Origin: CAVPRW01 sp046727435 [NCBI: bacterium]
Lineage (GTDB): Bacteria; Tectomicrobia; Entotheonellia; J063
Reading direction: 5' to 3'
Assembly: GCA_046727435.1 (NCBI GenBank)
Contig: JBKPCR010000420.1
Coordinates: forward strand, 1 to 8,027
DNA: 8,027 nt
The translations under genes and the position numbers were made by a program. The notes under the pieces are model-generated. The model ran no database searches and was not told the origin of the DNA. It saw only the letters and a list, made by a program, of their open reading frames with translations. Positions 1-6,593 of this stretch are shown piece after piece; positions within the stretch are counted from its first letter, which is position 1; every line of letters starts with the position of its first letter.

Positions 1-492
1 AGCTAATGTTAAGAATAATCCTTGCTGGATTTCTGTAACTGTACTATAAACTTGAAATAATAATGGAGACAAAAAAATTGAATAAATAATTAAAAATCTC
101 AACTTAAGACTGAATTTTCGAGCTACGAAGGAAATTATAAACAGATAACCTATAAAACAAATAATATTAAGGTAATACCACAATTTAATTTGATCAGCAG
201 TAAACTGGCTAAAGATAAGCGCGATCAAATTATTCCAGATAGGCCATTTGCTGATTTTGCCACAAGCTTCAGTCCCAATCCGAAGAAAACACTCTCTTAG
301 CCATTGAGATCCAGCTATCCATGCCATTGTATCTACGGTTTGATATAGATTGGCACTGGTAGCCTGCAACCAAATAAAAAGGCCCAAACCAAATAAACCA
401 ATCCTTAGCGAATCTTTTTTTCTTAACTTATTAAAGAATTTTTGACAAAGATTCCAGAGAGCTACAACAACAAAATCTAATGCTTTTCTCAT
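1..492 (-). CDS. Partial integral membrane protein, family not recognised
   Basis: The minus strand is open without a stop from an ATG at 492 down to base 1, giving 164 codons with the C terminus beyond the window. The protein starts MRKALDFVVVALW. It has hydrophobic stretches at about residues 31-42 (LFGLGLFIW region), 84-95, 103-120 (YLNIICFIGYLFIISFVA) and 128-145, separated by basic loops such as NKLRKK and ARKFSLKLR. This is the pattern of a multi-pass inner-membrane protein. The first 60 bases of the window are only about 28% GC, far below the glycosyltransferase genes to the right. Atypically AT-rich membrane proteins in glycan loci are often Wzy-type polymerases, flippases or GT-C glycosyltransferases, but no diagnostic motif is visible, so this is only inference from context. 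A TAG in frame at 529-531 and the absence of another ATG, GTG or TTG codon make 492 the only reasonable start, although no clear Shine-Dalgarno precedes it. Confidence 0.6.
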   Translation of the reverse strand, partial: MRKALDFVVVALWNLCQKFFNKLRKKDSLRIGLFGLGLFIWLQATSANLYQTVDTMAWIAGSQWLRECFLRIGTEACGKISKWPIWNNLIALIFSQFTADQIKLWYYLNIICFIGYLFIISFVARKFSLKLRFLIIYSIFLSPLLFQVYSTVTEIQQGLFLTLA

Positions 493-706
493 TGACTTAG
501 CTCGACTTAATCCATTATGGTGATCTGACTAACAATAGATTGGAAGTCAGAGCACATCGTTTCTCAGCGACGAATGGACTGTGGGGCTCTTTTTACCTAT
601 GAAGCTTATCAGTGTTAGTGTGTGATTTTTGCTCCGGTCTTCTCGAAACCCTTTTGGGGAGCATGTCAAAGTTCTCCGGCACCATTCCGTGTTTTTTACG
701 GGGTAT

Positions 707-867
707 TTACCCTGACCACTCTTGGAGGCGGTGGTGGTAGCTTTCAAAGAGCGGGTAGAAGGGCCATTATATTTCGCACAACGTAGAGCCAGCATCTGGT
801 TCGCACTGGTCACATACTACCAGGCCTCTGACCGCTTGAGACCTACTTGGCAGATGAACTTGTTCTC
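707..867 (-). pseudogene. Probable C-terminal remnant of a transposase, broken by a stop and a frameshift
   Basis: Reading the minus strand from 867 gives ENKFICQVGLKRSEAW, then a TAG at 817-819, then YVTSANQMLALRCAKYNG. Restoring one missing base near 761-765 continues the frame as (T)FYPLFESYHHRLQEWSG and a TAA at 707-709. The ALRCAKYNGTF-type ending followed by a short basic tail resembles the C terminus of a DDE transposase. This is recognition from memory and the family is not certain. The stop probably replaces a Trp codon (TGG to TAG). No catalytic region survives, so the piece is non-functional. It cannot be the tail of the adjacent N-terminal fragment with any confidence, because the style of the two proteins differs. 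Confidence 0.35.
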
Positions 868-907
868 CGAACCGATCCCACCGTTCCCCCTGCGGAGCGC
901 CCCTTGC

Positions 908-1071
908 GGGCGCCGTGCGTGGCCCCCCATCGAAGCGCCAGTGGGCTATATGGGCCTGAAAGGTGGTCTCAAAAAGTTGGACTAACTGCCGAAGCTCATC
1001 CACGGTCAGACGGGTCAAATCCAGTACTTCGAGAGGGTGAGTCTGCAGGTCGGCAAACGTAAATTCCCCAT
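908..1071 (-). pseudogene. N-terminal remnant of an IS5-like (HTH plus DDE_Tnp_4-type) transposase
   Basis: After a strong AAAGGAGG ribosome site (1080-1087) and an ATG at 1069-1071, the minus strand encodes, one base out of frame, EFTFADLQTHPLEVLDL and then TRLTVDELRQLVQLFETTFQ followed by AHIAHWRFDGGPRTA. This is the typical helix-turn-helix N terminus of IS5-related transposases, in which a short alpha-helical segment precedes a WRxDGxPRTA motif. Adding one G to the GGGG run just after the ATG would give MGEF and restore the frame. The homology stops at about 908, and the expected continuation (RRYxTYxNCPL in relatives) is absent, so only about 50 residues remain. The larger insertion sequence to the right ends about 30 bp upstream of this start and has removed its promoter and outer terminal repeat. 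Confidence 0.55.
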
Positions 1072-2547
1072 AGTCGCGGCCTCCTTTCGTTGGAGGTACA
1101 GTATTTTATAACTCAATAGTTGTGATTTAGATCGGTCACACAGGGTCATACGAGGACCATGCCCCCTGCATGGAAATAACTGGGCAAGGACATGATCAGC
1201 CGCGGCACCACCGGACAGCTGCGCATGGACGAACAGCCGGAGGTTCTGCAGTAACGCATGCCCTTGGTGCCAACAGGCGTCCCCAATGGTTTGCATGAGG
1301 CCCTTCGTTCGATCCGGTCCGGCTGGCAAACACGTCAGGTGCAGCAGCGAATAGGCCAAGAAAACCAGACACCAGTGTTTCCCAATGGCTTCGGCACTCC
1401 GCATGCGATACTCGTTGAAGTCCAGGTGCCCTTTGCCGTCCTGATAAAACGTTTCCGTCGGCCACCGTTGCAAATACCAACCGATGATCTTGGCGGCGGT
1501 CCAGTCCAGCCGGTTCGTCACCAGTACCACATAGTGGCCCGTCAACGACTCGCGCTCAAAACTGACCACGATCCGGACCTTGCCTAGGGTGGGGATGCGG
1601 ACCGTCAGCGTGAAGCACCAGTAGGTGTGCTCGCCGACTTTCACCGTGCGATATGCAGTGGCCGGGATCAGCGGCACGAGCTCTTCGACCGCGAGGTGGG
1701 GACCTGGCAGCTTCAGCGTCCAGCCCGTCGGCATCCCGCCGGTGAAAGCTGGCTGTTTCCAGCAGGCGGTTCGTTTTCAGCACGCTGATCCAATCCTTGC
1801 GCCGCCGGGCGAAGACCTGGATCAGGTCCTCCGCCAGGTACCACGCATCGAACATCACGACGCCAAACGGGACCTTGTACTGGATGGCTTCTTCCCCCAA
1901 CTCGCTCGCCAGGGCGATTTTGGTGCGAAACTGCTCATGCCGAGCGCGAAACTCGGGATCCTGGAGCAGGACGGGGTCCACCTGCTTATGCAGGCGATTC
2001 CGCCCCTTCTTGTCCGTCGGAATCTTGAGGTCGGGGAAATATTTGGCCACAGCGGCCTCCCACTGGGTCAATTCCTCATAGCCCCGATAGAGGCGCAACC
2101 CCACGGGGAAGCGCACTAGGCTACTGACATAGAAGCTCGTGACCGGATTATTGGCCAGGGGATAGGTCCCCTCGCTGTGGTTGTAGTGGCGGTCCACGTA
2201 GTCAAAGAGCCTCCCCACGTGTTCGCACAGCGTATCATCGAGCGCGAGGAGCGACTCGCGACGGCGACGGCCATGAGGCTTGGTCTGCTGCAGCATGAAG
2301 CGGATGCGGCGTCCATTGATCTCCTTTGTCCACCAGGGGGCCTCCGAGAAAAATCGCGACAGCTTCGTTTTGTCGGGACCCTTGAGGATGCAGCGGGCGA
2401 TATTAGCCAGGCTCATATTGGACAGAACGATCAGCCCCGTCAGATAGTGCTGAAAATGCCGAAACTCGCACTAGTTGTCAAACAGGTCGCGGAAGCCCCC
2501 GCATGCTCGGTGACCACGGGAGCCGGCTCAAGAATCGGGAGTTCCAT
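1015..2547 (-). pseudogene. DDE transposase (IS4/IS701-like), inactivated
   Basis: The ancestral start is the ATG at 2547, preceded by AGGAGG, giving MELPILEPAPVVTEHAGA. A one-base deletion near 2500-2506 and a TAG at 2471-2473 (probably an old CAG, DNQCEF) then break the frame. Coding resumes as FRHFQHYLTGLIVLSN and MSLANIARCILKGPDK. A further one-base insertion in the CCC run at 1724-1726 (plus strand) shifts the frame after KTNRLLETASFHRRDADG; WTLKLPGPHLAVEEL continues in the next frame. Visible catalytic parts are LDDTL (first Asp), VVMFDAWYLAEDLI (second Asp) and WYLQRWPTETFYQDGKGHLD (Glu region with a Y-x2-R-like run in EYRMRSAEAIGKHW). No stop lies inside the element; the last frame ends at 1015 in flanking DNA. 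Three separate lesions make an active enzyme very unlikely, and no slippery heptamer supports programmed frameshifting. Confidence 0.8.
1105..1129 (+). repeat. Left terminal inverted repeat of the insertion sequence
   Basis: Begins TTTATAACTC and matches the reverse complement of 2614-2638 at 20 of 25 positions. The repeat is itself an imperfect palindrome (ATAACT, AGTTGT), which may help transposase binding. The transposase frame reads straight through this end without meeting a stop. Confidence 0.7.
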
Positions 2548-2613
2548 CGCACACCCCCCTCCTGGTCAGGGTATTCAGTCCAGGCCAAGGGTAGCATGGG
2601 GGCCCCAGTCTGG

Positions 2614-2638
2614 CAATTCATAACTCTCGAGTTATAAA
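2614..2638 (-). repeat. Right terminal inverted repeat of the insertion sequence
   Basis: Partner of 1105-1129, ending GAGTTATAAA on the plus strand. It contains a near-perfect palindrome, ATAACTC-TC-GAGTTAT. It lies about 70 bp upstream of the transposase start, leaving room for the element's own promoter. Confidence 0.7.
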
Positions 2639-2650
2639 TCGAAATTAACT

Positions 2651-3616
2651 CTATTCTTTACCCTTACGAATCCATATGCTCCCCCCAGGATTTTTCAGGC
2701 AAAGAGGCATTTTCTCTTGGAAGAACTCCTCATGAAAATACTGCATGAAGGTATTCATGAGCACAATACGAAACTCATCATTGTATTGGAGGAATGTACG
2801 TAGCATGTATGCTTCATTCCAAGCTCTTCCTTCGTAGATCCAATCCTTGGGATACTCAAAAGGGTAAAAGATATCATGAAAGTGTATATAAACACTAGGA
2901 GAAAGTTGTGGTAGAATATTGAAAAAAATATGATTCACATCGCTGTTCACTTTACTCACATGCGTTGAGTCAATGAAGAGGATATCTCTTGCTCCAAGTG
3001 TTTCAATTTCTTTCAAATCAATGTCCTGTAGCCGAGAAGGGATAATATTTATATTATTCTTATCCTTTTCAGTAATAAGTAATCTAAACAAATCTGGATA
3101 TGGGTCTATAAATGTTGTTGTAATTGAACGATCGAAAAATAATTCATTAGTATCAAGTACCACACATGATGAAAAGCCTGAACCTACTTCAATGATTCTT
3201 TTAGGTTTTAAGAAGCGTATCATGCAATACAAAAGAATGGCATCAGAATATGAATACTGCGGGTTCTCGAAGTAATAGCGCAACCTCTCCACCTTCGAAG
3301 GCTGGAATGGCATCTCCCCATAGTAAGGGGTAAGCTCTTCGAGCAGCTTGAGTTGTTCCGACTCATGAAGTTCAATGCTAGGGATATATTGATGAACATT
3401 TCCGAAAATCTTTGACTCATCTCTCTTAACCTCGTCTAAGGAGGGTATTGGAGAGTAGAAGTGCCCTGGCGGTACAAACCGCACGGTTCTCCTCAGCTCC
3501 ATAAGCTCCGAATATAGGTGATCTCGCTCGGCGTAAAGTTGGTCCCGTTCGGAGACAAGCTTATGGATTATTGGGAGCTTCTTGACGGCAGTCTTTAGTG
3601 CAGTAAGCATGGACAC
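2651..3616 (-). CDS. Class I SAM-dependent methyltransferase with N-terminal coiled coil
   Basis: A 321-residue protein from a GTG at 3616, chosen because GGAGG (3625-3629) sits 8 bases upstream. A TTG at 3640 would add eight residues but has no ribosome site. Residues about 23-38 form a short coiled coil with a tandem ERDQLYA/ERDHLYS heptad. The Rossmann core follows: RIIEVGSGFSS (motif I, SAM binding, about 140-150), FIDPYPD (acidic loop binding the ribose, about 169-175), ILFIDSTHVSKVNSDV (about 212-227), then YIHFHDIFYPFEYP (about 243-256) and WNEAYMLRTFL. This layout matches Methyltransf_24-type enzymes found in polysaccharide and glycosyltransferase clusters. The substrate is probably a sugar or lipid-linked glycan and is not determinable here. 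The distal part is much more AT-rich (about 28% GC at 3001-3060) than the beginning (about 52% at 3481-3540). An insertion sequence follows 12 bp after the stop. Confidence 0.8.
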   Translation of the reverse strand: MSMLTALKTAVKKLPIIHKLVSERDQLYAERDHLYSELMELRRTVRFVPPGHFYSPIPSLDEVKRDESKIFGNVHQYIPSIELHESEQLKLLEELTPYYGEMPFQPSKVERLRYYFENPQYSYSDAILLYCMIRFLKPKRIIEVGSGFSSCVVLDTNELFFDRSITTTFIDPYPDLFRLLITEKDKNNINIIPSRLQDIDLKEIETLGARDILFIDSTHVSKVNSDVNHIFFNILPQLSPSVYIHFHDIFYPFEYPKDWIYEGRAWNEAYMLRTFLQYNDEFRIVLMNTFMQYFHEEFFQEKMPLCLKNPGGSIWIRKGKE

Positions 3617-3624
3617 GTTTGCTG

Positions 3625-3629
3625 CCTCC
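3625..3629 (-). promoter_or_regulatory. Ribosome binding site selecting the GTG start at 3616
   Basis: GGAGG lies 8 bases before the GTG at 3616. The alternative upstream TTG (3640) lacks such a site and would place this sequence inside the coding region. The ATG at 3610 is a third option but has a 14-base spacing. Confidence 0.55.
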
Positions 3630-3643
3630 GGATCACTCAAGTT

Positions 3644-3682
3644 GAGCGACTTACGTCCGCTTCAAGCGATGCGAAGTCGCTC
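3644..3682 (-). promoter_or_regulatory. Perfect 9-bp inverted repeat forming a leader hairpin
   Basis: GAGCGACTT (3644-3652) pairs perfectly with AAGTCGCTC (3674-3682). The 21-base loop contains a second small stem (CGCTT/AAGCG). In the minus-strand transcript the hairpin ends about 15 bases before the methyltransferase ribosome site. No run of T follows on either side, so it does not look like a rho-independent terminator. It could be a translational or attenuation element, or an RNA end-protecting structure left after processing. The function is unknown. Confidence 0.45.
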
Positions 3683-4008
3683 CAGTTTCATAAGTACTTA
3701 AAAACGATAGGTCTCCGAATCGATCATATGGCTTTACACTCCTCAAGGCGTCTGCACAAGCGTTCAGCGACAAACGCTCCATCTGAGCTTATGCAAACCT
3801 GCCACATGATTTGGCGCTTGAAGGTAAACACACCAATCTGCCCCCACACAGATTCTGCTGGTTCAGTCGCGATGGCCAATCTCCAGCGCCATGGGAGTAC
3901 GTGTCACCAGCGGCATGGAGACAGTTTCTCTGGTGTTCGAATGGTTATATGTAAGCCTACTTCTCCGCACGTTTTGAGCTAACCAACCGAGTCAATATAC
4001 GGAAACCG
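3683..4008. other. Gap without a confident gene
   Basis: Nothing here is clearly coding. On the minus strand an open stretch of about 59 codons (3724-3903) ends in FKRQIMWQVCISSDG, then AFVAERLCRRLEECKAI and a TGA at 3724-3726. Directly upstream in the same frame, after one TGA, lie another 23 or so open codons. This could be a decayed small gene, but it has no ribosome site or recognised family. A 6-bp hairpin (AGCGTT/AACGCT) lies near 3759-3778. I see no convincing sigma-70 promoter or T-tailed terminator, so whether the downstream methyltransferase has its own promoter is open. Confidence 0.4.
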
Positions 4009-5547
4009 CTAACGAGCTAGTGGATTTCGAGAGCCTAGTCCATCATCCTTGCACGCATCATTTAGAGGTATTCGGAGTGTCTCGTGCGGCCGCAGGTGCA
4101 CTTTCTCAACCTGTGCTGACACTGCCTGTTGAAATACCCTAAGGGTGGAAGTCTGCTGCTGGTGCAACTTCCCAACCTGTCTGGCGACTGCCTTGCGTAT
4201 CGCCTCAAGGGTTGCAGCTTGCTGCTCTACACTCTGTTGCTGGCGGAATCCTCCCGCCTGGTTGCACATATACGAGACTATACGGGGCGTTGGCAGACTA
4301 CTCCACCCATGCATGGCTGAGCCCACCCGTATTGCCAGCTCATAAGCCGCAGCCCATGGGATAAAATGCTGTGCCTCAGCGACGAAGTCGATAAGAGCTT
4401 CGGCGTAAACCTCGGGGTGATGGTGCTCTTCGAGAAAACGGCGGCCCTGCGCTCCCATCTCCGCGAAGCGGTCTGGATCAGCGAGAAATGCATTAAGATG
4501 CCTTTGGATATCCAGAACCTCATGCTCGGGACGCACGAATGCCACGGCGTTTTCGGGAAGTTTCGCATACCACGCTACCTGGCTCACCAACGTGGGGAGA
4601 GCATGGTCCCAGATGCGGAGTTGGCTGCCTGAGGCTTCTCCCATTGTAGGAGTGCGCAGGTTGACCGCCAGATGCGCAGCCTCCAGGGCTGCATCAAGTT
4701 CTTTTTCTGGCACAAAGCCATGCAGTTTCACGATTCCCTGGAGGCCCAGCGTTTGAATCTGGGTGCGAAGGTACTCACTATCCCACACCTGCCCGTAGAT
4801 ATCCAAGCGAAATAAATCACCATCTGGGAGTGTACTTAGGGCCTGGAGTAAGGAGTCAACTCGGCGATTCACACCGAGGTATCCAAAGGTGATGAGACGA
4901 TAGGGAGGCCCTCCAGCTTGCCCCCCCCCCAACCTTGGGCGACTGCTGTACGAACGCTGTGAGGGAAAATACGGCAAGGGCAGATAAGCGACAGGGCAAG
5001 CATTCTCCTGTCTTTGACCAACCAAGCCTTCCTGTGTGTGGACAAGCACACCTAATGCCCCTTCCACTGCTAAAGCAGTGAGGGGATAGTGCTCGCTCAT
5101 GTACATGATGGAGAGCTTCCCATCCCAGAAGGCCTCGCCGGCCAGGCGCCCCTCCCAATCGTGGTGCTTTTCCATATGAGCCAGATAGGCATCACGATCA
5201 TGCCAATAATCCCGAAACAGCCCAGCGAAAAGGTGCTGCAAACTGAGGTCATGGAGGACGATAACACCCTGATGGCTACGGCTGACCTGCCATATAGAAC
5301 CATGCGCCGAGGGGTTGTTGCCGATATGGTAGATGTTCATATCGCTATGATTGAGCTCTGACCAAGGCATGTGTTCGGCTTGATAGTACCGCACTGCTGC
5401 ATATTTCTCCAGCAGAGGGTCCCATTCGGTTTGATCCGTCCACAAAACAATTTCAGCCCGCCTTGCCAGAGCCGGAAACACCCTCATCGTATAGTGGGCA
5501 ATATCTGTTCTGGCCGGCGGCAACGGGGAAAACCAATTCAATCTCAT
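4009..5547 (-). CDS. GT4-like glycosyltransferase with C-terminal coiled-coil repeats and an internal G10 tract
   Basis: A 512-residue protein. The N-terminal Rossmann half begins MRLNWFSPLPPARTDIAHY, a typical opening of glycan glycosyltransferases whose first loop approaches the acceptor, and continues with VIVLHDLSLQHLF (95-107). A linker at 200-214 holds GGG encoded by ten G in a row. The C-terminal half has RLITFGYLGVNRRVDSLL (217-234), LDIYGQVWDS, VKLHGFVPEKEL and PTMGEASGSQLR (300-311). The first Glu of the GT4 E-x7-E motif is E304; the second is replaced by Ile312, as in several relatives with this MGE(A/T)SGS signature. Residues 441-493 form 22-residue coiled-coil repeats (two full, one partial) like those in the methyltransferase two genes upstream. 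The ATG overlaps the stop of the preceding gene (ATGA), implying translational coupling. The likely reaction is addition of a nucleotide-sugar-derived residue to a lipid-linked glycan at the cytoplasmic membrane; the sugar is unknown. Confidence 0.85.
   Translation of the reverse strand: MRLNWFSPLPPARTDIAHYTMRVFPALARRAEIVLWTDQTEWDPLLEKYAAVRYYQAEHMPWSELNHSDMNIYHIGNNPSAHGSIWQVSRSHQGVIVLHDLSLQHLFAGLFRDYWHDRDAYLAHMEKHHDWEGRLAGEAFWDGKLSIMYMSEHYPLTALAVEGALGVLVHTQEGLVGQRQENACPVAYLPLPYFPSQRSYSSRPRLGGGQAGGPPYRLITFGYLGVNRRVDSLLQALSTLPDGDLFRLDIYGQVWDSEYLRTQIQTLGLQGIVKLHGFVPEKELDAALEAAHLAVNLRTPTMGEASGSQLRIWDHALPTLVSQVAWYAKLPENAVAFVRPEHEVLDIQRHLNAFLADPDRFAEMGAQGRRFLEEHHHPEVYAEALIDFVAEAQHFIPWAAAYELAIRVGSAMHGWSSLPTPRIVSYMCNQAGGFRQQQSVEQQAATLEAIRKAVARQVGKLHQQQTSTLRVFQQAVSAQVEKVHLRPHETLRIPLNDACKDDGLGSRNPLAR
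4069..4227 (-). repeat. 66-bp tandem repeats encoding a 22-residue coiled coil
   Basis: Units at 4162-4227 (residues 441-462) and 4096-4161 (463-484) are followed by a decayed partial unit (485-493, LRPHETLRI). The shared pattern is QQ at positions 2-3, a hydrophobic residue at 7 and 10, V at 14, QV at 17-18, and a basic then hydrophobic residue at 20-21. A 22-residue period equals two hendecads, which favours a nearly straight coiled coil. The remaining 19 residues of the protein look unstructured. Confidence 0.7.
4921..4930 (-). repeat. G10 homopolymer inside the glycosyltransferase coding region
   Basis: Ten consecutive C on the plus strand read as G10 in the gene, encoding Gly207-Gly209. 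Losing one G leads to a stop at 4869-4871, and gaining one leads to a stop at 4856-4858, so either slip truncates the enzyme to roughly 225-230 residues, before its C-terminal domain. Such tracts are classic slipped-strand contingency loci, although homopolymers are also common sequencing errors. Confidence 0.75.
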
Positions 5548-6590
5548 GATAGTAGCCTCTTAACAACCTCGGACCAGGAGATATTCAGCGCAAGATAACT
5601 GGCCTGTCCGGCTTCCCCCAGCTCCTTCGCATATTCGCGATTGCTCCAGAGCTTGTCCATCGCCATCGCCAACCCTTGTGGCGTCGGTTCGGCAATGAGA
5701 CCAGTCTGCTCGTGACGTATGAATTCCAGCGGCCCGCCAGAGTCCTCACAAGTAATGACCGGCTTGGACGCGAGCATGGCTTCCAGGGTCACATACCCAT
5801 AGTCCTCATCGAGTGGCGGGAAAATGACCCCTCGCGCATGTGCGTAGCAACGGCGCTTCTCCTCCTCAGGCGCGTGTCCCAGCCATTCCACACGGTGTTC
5901 TATGTTGAGCTTCGAGGCGAGCCTCTTCAGTTCTTCTACATAGAACTGCGAGTCGGGGGTGCCCGCGAAGCGCAGTCGGATGGGGTGACGAGTTTGGGCC
6001 ATGGCTTCTAGAACCAGGGACTGACGCTTAACCGGGGCAAGCCGACTGGGAAAAAACAAATAGTCCTCAGCCTCAGCGCAATAGAATTGGTCGGCGTGCC
6101 GTGGCGGGTGATAGAGCGGTACGGAATCGATACCGCAATATTTCTTGAGCCGATCAGAAACAGTTGCAGCAATGGTGAAGATGTGTTTGGCTTCGGGCAT
6201 GCATTGATGATCCGCCTGATGAATCGCGCTCCGGATTTTCGAACCATTCGGAACCTGACTCAGGTCGTTCAAGGGATGATCCCAGAGCTCATACGCCGCC
6301 TTATGCTGATGCAGCACCCAGAGAACCTTATTGGTGTGCGGAATCAGGTAGGCGGGAAATTTCAATCCGATGACTCGATCGACAGGCCCTCCGCTGCTTT
6401 CGGTGAGGTCGAGTAGGCGACAAATCAACACATGGTCCAGAATCCGTTCCGGGGGATACCATTTGAATGGTATAGTGACAATTTCTGCCTCATGCCCCTG
6501 TGCCTGCAAGACTTCTCGTAGCCCCTCAGCCAGTAATTCCGCCCCTCCTCGAACAAACGGTACTTGCACCGTGGCGATGACAATTCTCAA
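5544..6590 (-). CDS. GT4 family glycosyltransferase
   Basis: A 348-residue retaining GT-B glycosyltransferase. The N-terminal half starts MRIVIATVQVPFVRGGAE, whose Gly-rich GGAE loop (15-18) is typical of GT4 enzymes. The C-terminal half holds YLFFPSRLAPVKRQSLVLEA (Arg183 and Lys188 are the expected diphosphate contacts), LRFAGTPDS, VEWLGHAPEEEKRRCYAHA and DEDYGYVTLEAM, which gives the E-x7-E motif with E262 and E270 binding the nucleotide sugar. A C-terminal helix (SWSEVVKRLL) closes the fold. No signal peptide or membrane span is seen, so it should act on the cytoplasmic face on a lipid-linked acceptor. The start is TTG at 6590, 3 bases after the methyltransferase stop; GGAGGG within the end of that gene is correctly placed, about 8-9 bases upstream. 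Its stop overlaps the next start. The low-efficiency start codon suggests its level is set by coupling to the upstream gene. Sugar specificity is unknown. Confidence 0.9.
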   Translation of the reverse strand: MRIVIATVQVPFVRGGAELLAEGLREVLQAQGHEAEIVTIPFKWYPPERILDHVLICRLLDLTESSGGPVDRVIGLKFPAYLIPHTNKVLWVLHQHKAAYELWDHPLNDLSQVPNGSKIRSAIHQADHQCMPEAKHIFTIAATVSDRLKKYCGIDSVPLYHPPRHADQFYCAEAEDYLFFPSRLAPVKRQSLVLEAMAQTRHPIRLRFAGTPDSQFYVEELKRLASKLNIEHRVEWLGHAPEEEKRRCYAHARGVIFPPLDEDYGYVTLEAMLASKPVITCEDSGGPLEFIRHEQTGLIAEPTPQGLAMAMDKLWSNREYAKELGEAGQASYLALNISWSEVVKRLLS

Positions 6591-6593
6591 GGG

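Larger units (their letters stand above)
540..1104. mobile_element. Decayed insertion-sequence remnants, two different transposases
   Basis: This stretch has no intact gene. It holds an N-terminal transposase piece (about 908-1071) and a separate C-terminal-looking transposase piece (about 707-867), both on the minus strand and both disrupted. Base composition changes sharply near 540, where the AT-rich membrane gene region begins, so that is the likely left limit of the inserted material. A GC-rich perfect 6-bp hairpin (GCGCCC, loop CTTGC, GGGCGC, 897-913) sits at the seam between the two pieces. From 540 to about 700 I see nothing recognisable beyond short inverted repeats such as GGGTA-TT-TACCC. 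Confidence 0.5.
1105..2638 (-). mobile_element. Insertion sequence of about 1.53 kb with a broken DDE transposase
   Basis: The element is bounded by imperfect inverted repeats of about 25 bp (left 1105-1129, right 2614-2638) with 20 of 25 positions matching and a perfect outer TTTATAACTC. It contains one transposase frame on the minus strand, now a pseudogene. Size and transposase type fit the IS4/IS701 group of DDE elements; the exact family is uncertain. The right end lies 12 bp beyond the methyltransferase stop codon. The left end lies just before the start codon of another transposase remnant. No convincing target-site duplication can be found, because the bases flanking the two ends differ. 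A later deletion or recombination at one end is therefore likely. Confidence 0.75.

Noticed and set aside
1724-1726. Programmed frameshift in the transposase
   Set aside because: The shift is at a plain GGG run without a slippery heptamer or obvious stimulatory stem, and the same gene has two other lesions, so decay is simpler.
2177-2623. Plus-strand open frame of 148 codons across the insertion-sequence end
   Set aside because: It lies antisense to the transposase, crosses coding and non-coding parts, and resembles no protein family.
3644-3682. Rho-independent terminator after the glycosyltransferase
   Set aside because: No T-run follows the stem on the minus strand, and it lies more than 300 bp beyond the stop codon.
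3902-3910. In-frame TGA as a selenocysteine codon
   Set aside because: No recognised selenoprotein motif and no evident SECIS-like hairpin just downstream; the frame itself is uncertain.
3728-3982. Plus-strand open frame of 84 codons in the gap
   Set aside because: No ribosome site, odd composition (many His, Ser and Cys), opposite to every real gene, and no recognised family.
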